Source: an uncultured Eubacteriales bacterium
GTDB lineage: Bacteria; Bacillota; Clostridia; Peptostreptococcales; Anaerovoracaceae
Length of the DNA: 7,877 nucleotides
Direction of reading: 5' to 3'
NCBI GenBank assembly: GCA_902766185.1
Contig: CACXCQ010000264.1
Coordinates: 1-7,877, forward strand
Part shown: positions 7,803-7,877 of the stretch, in pieces
How the letters are laid out: the number at the start of each line of letters is the position of its first letter
Position numbering within the stretch: position 1 is the first letter of the stretch
Position numbers and translations under genes: made by a program
Notes under the pieces: generated by a model
Databases searched by the model: none
What the model was told of the DNA's origin: nothing
What the model saw: the letters and a program-made list of their open reading frames with translations, nothing else

Positions 7803-7877
7803 GCGGCAACGTCTTGCTTTCCCAGGAGGTCGCCCTCCAAGTATCATCAGCGCTAAGGAGCTTAACTTCTGTGTTCG
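7803..7877 (-). rRNA. 5S ribosomal RNA, 3' part (cut by window edge)
   Basis: The minus strand reads CGAACACAGAAGTTAAGCTC, then GCGCTGATGATACTTGGAGG and GCGACCTCCTGGGAAAGCA, ending in GACGTTGCCGC. This is the conserved loop B/C to 3'-end portion of bacterial 5S rRNA. About 40 nt of the 5' end lie beyond the right edge. The exact 3' end is uncertain by a few bases because its 5' pairing partner is not in the window. Confidence 0.95.

Overview
The window is a GC-rich stretch of bacterial chromosome, and every gene I can support lies on the minus strand. It most resembles a Bacillota (Clostridia-type) genome. Pointers to this are the FtsH, TilS and PucR-type sequences, strong GGAGG-type ribosome binding sites with TTG and GTG starts, an FtsH with a long extra C-terminus, and the tilS/ftsH neighbourhood close to the end of an rRNA operon, typical of the origin-proximal region of that phylum. 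I cannot name a genus from sequence alone.

In transcription order (high to low coordinates): the 3' part of a 5S rRNA enters at the right edge and is followed by tRNA-Glu(UUC) and a clear intrinsic terminator, so this is the end of an rRNA operon. An AT-richer spacer with short repeats follows. Next comes a good promoter and tRNA-Leu(UAG), surrounded by partial copies of its own 3' end, 5' end and T-arm. Then come dtd (D-aminoacyl-tRNA deacylase) and tilS (tRNA-Ile lysidine synthetase), five bases apart. After a 539-bp gap come ftsH (membrane AAA+ zinc protease) and a PucR-family regulator that overlaps it by 4 bp. After a 149-bp gap comes glyA (serine hydroxymethyltransferase), which runs off the left edge.

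Functionally, the right half is translation-related (5S rRNA, two tRNAs, dtd, tilS) and could be partly co-transcribed from the tRNA-Leu promoter. The left half pairs a membrane protease with a regulator whose ligand is unknown, next to a one-carbon/serine-glycine enzyme.

The most unusual element is the gene-free interval between tilS and ftsH. It holds an array of the 8-mer GWCAGTAA in alternating orientations, with partner sites 33 bp apart centre to centre and units repeating every 52 bp. The units face each other across a midpoint near 5357, just upstream of a good ftsH promoter. I know of no named element with this organisation. It could be a multi-site operator, a set of transcribed hairpins, or the remains of a repeat family.
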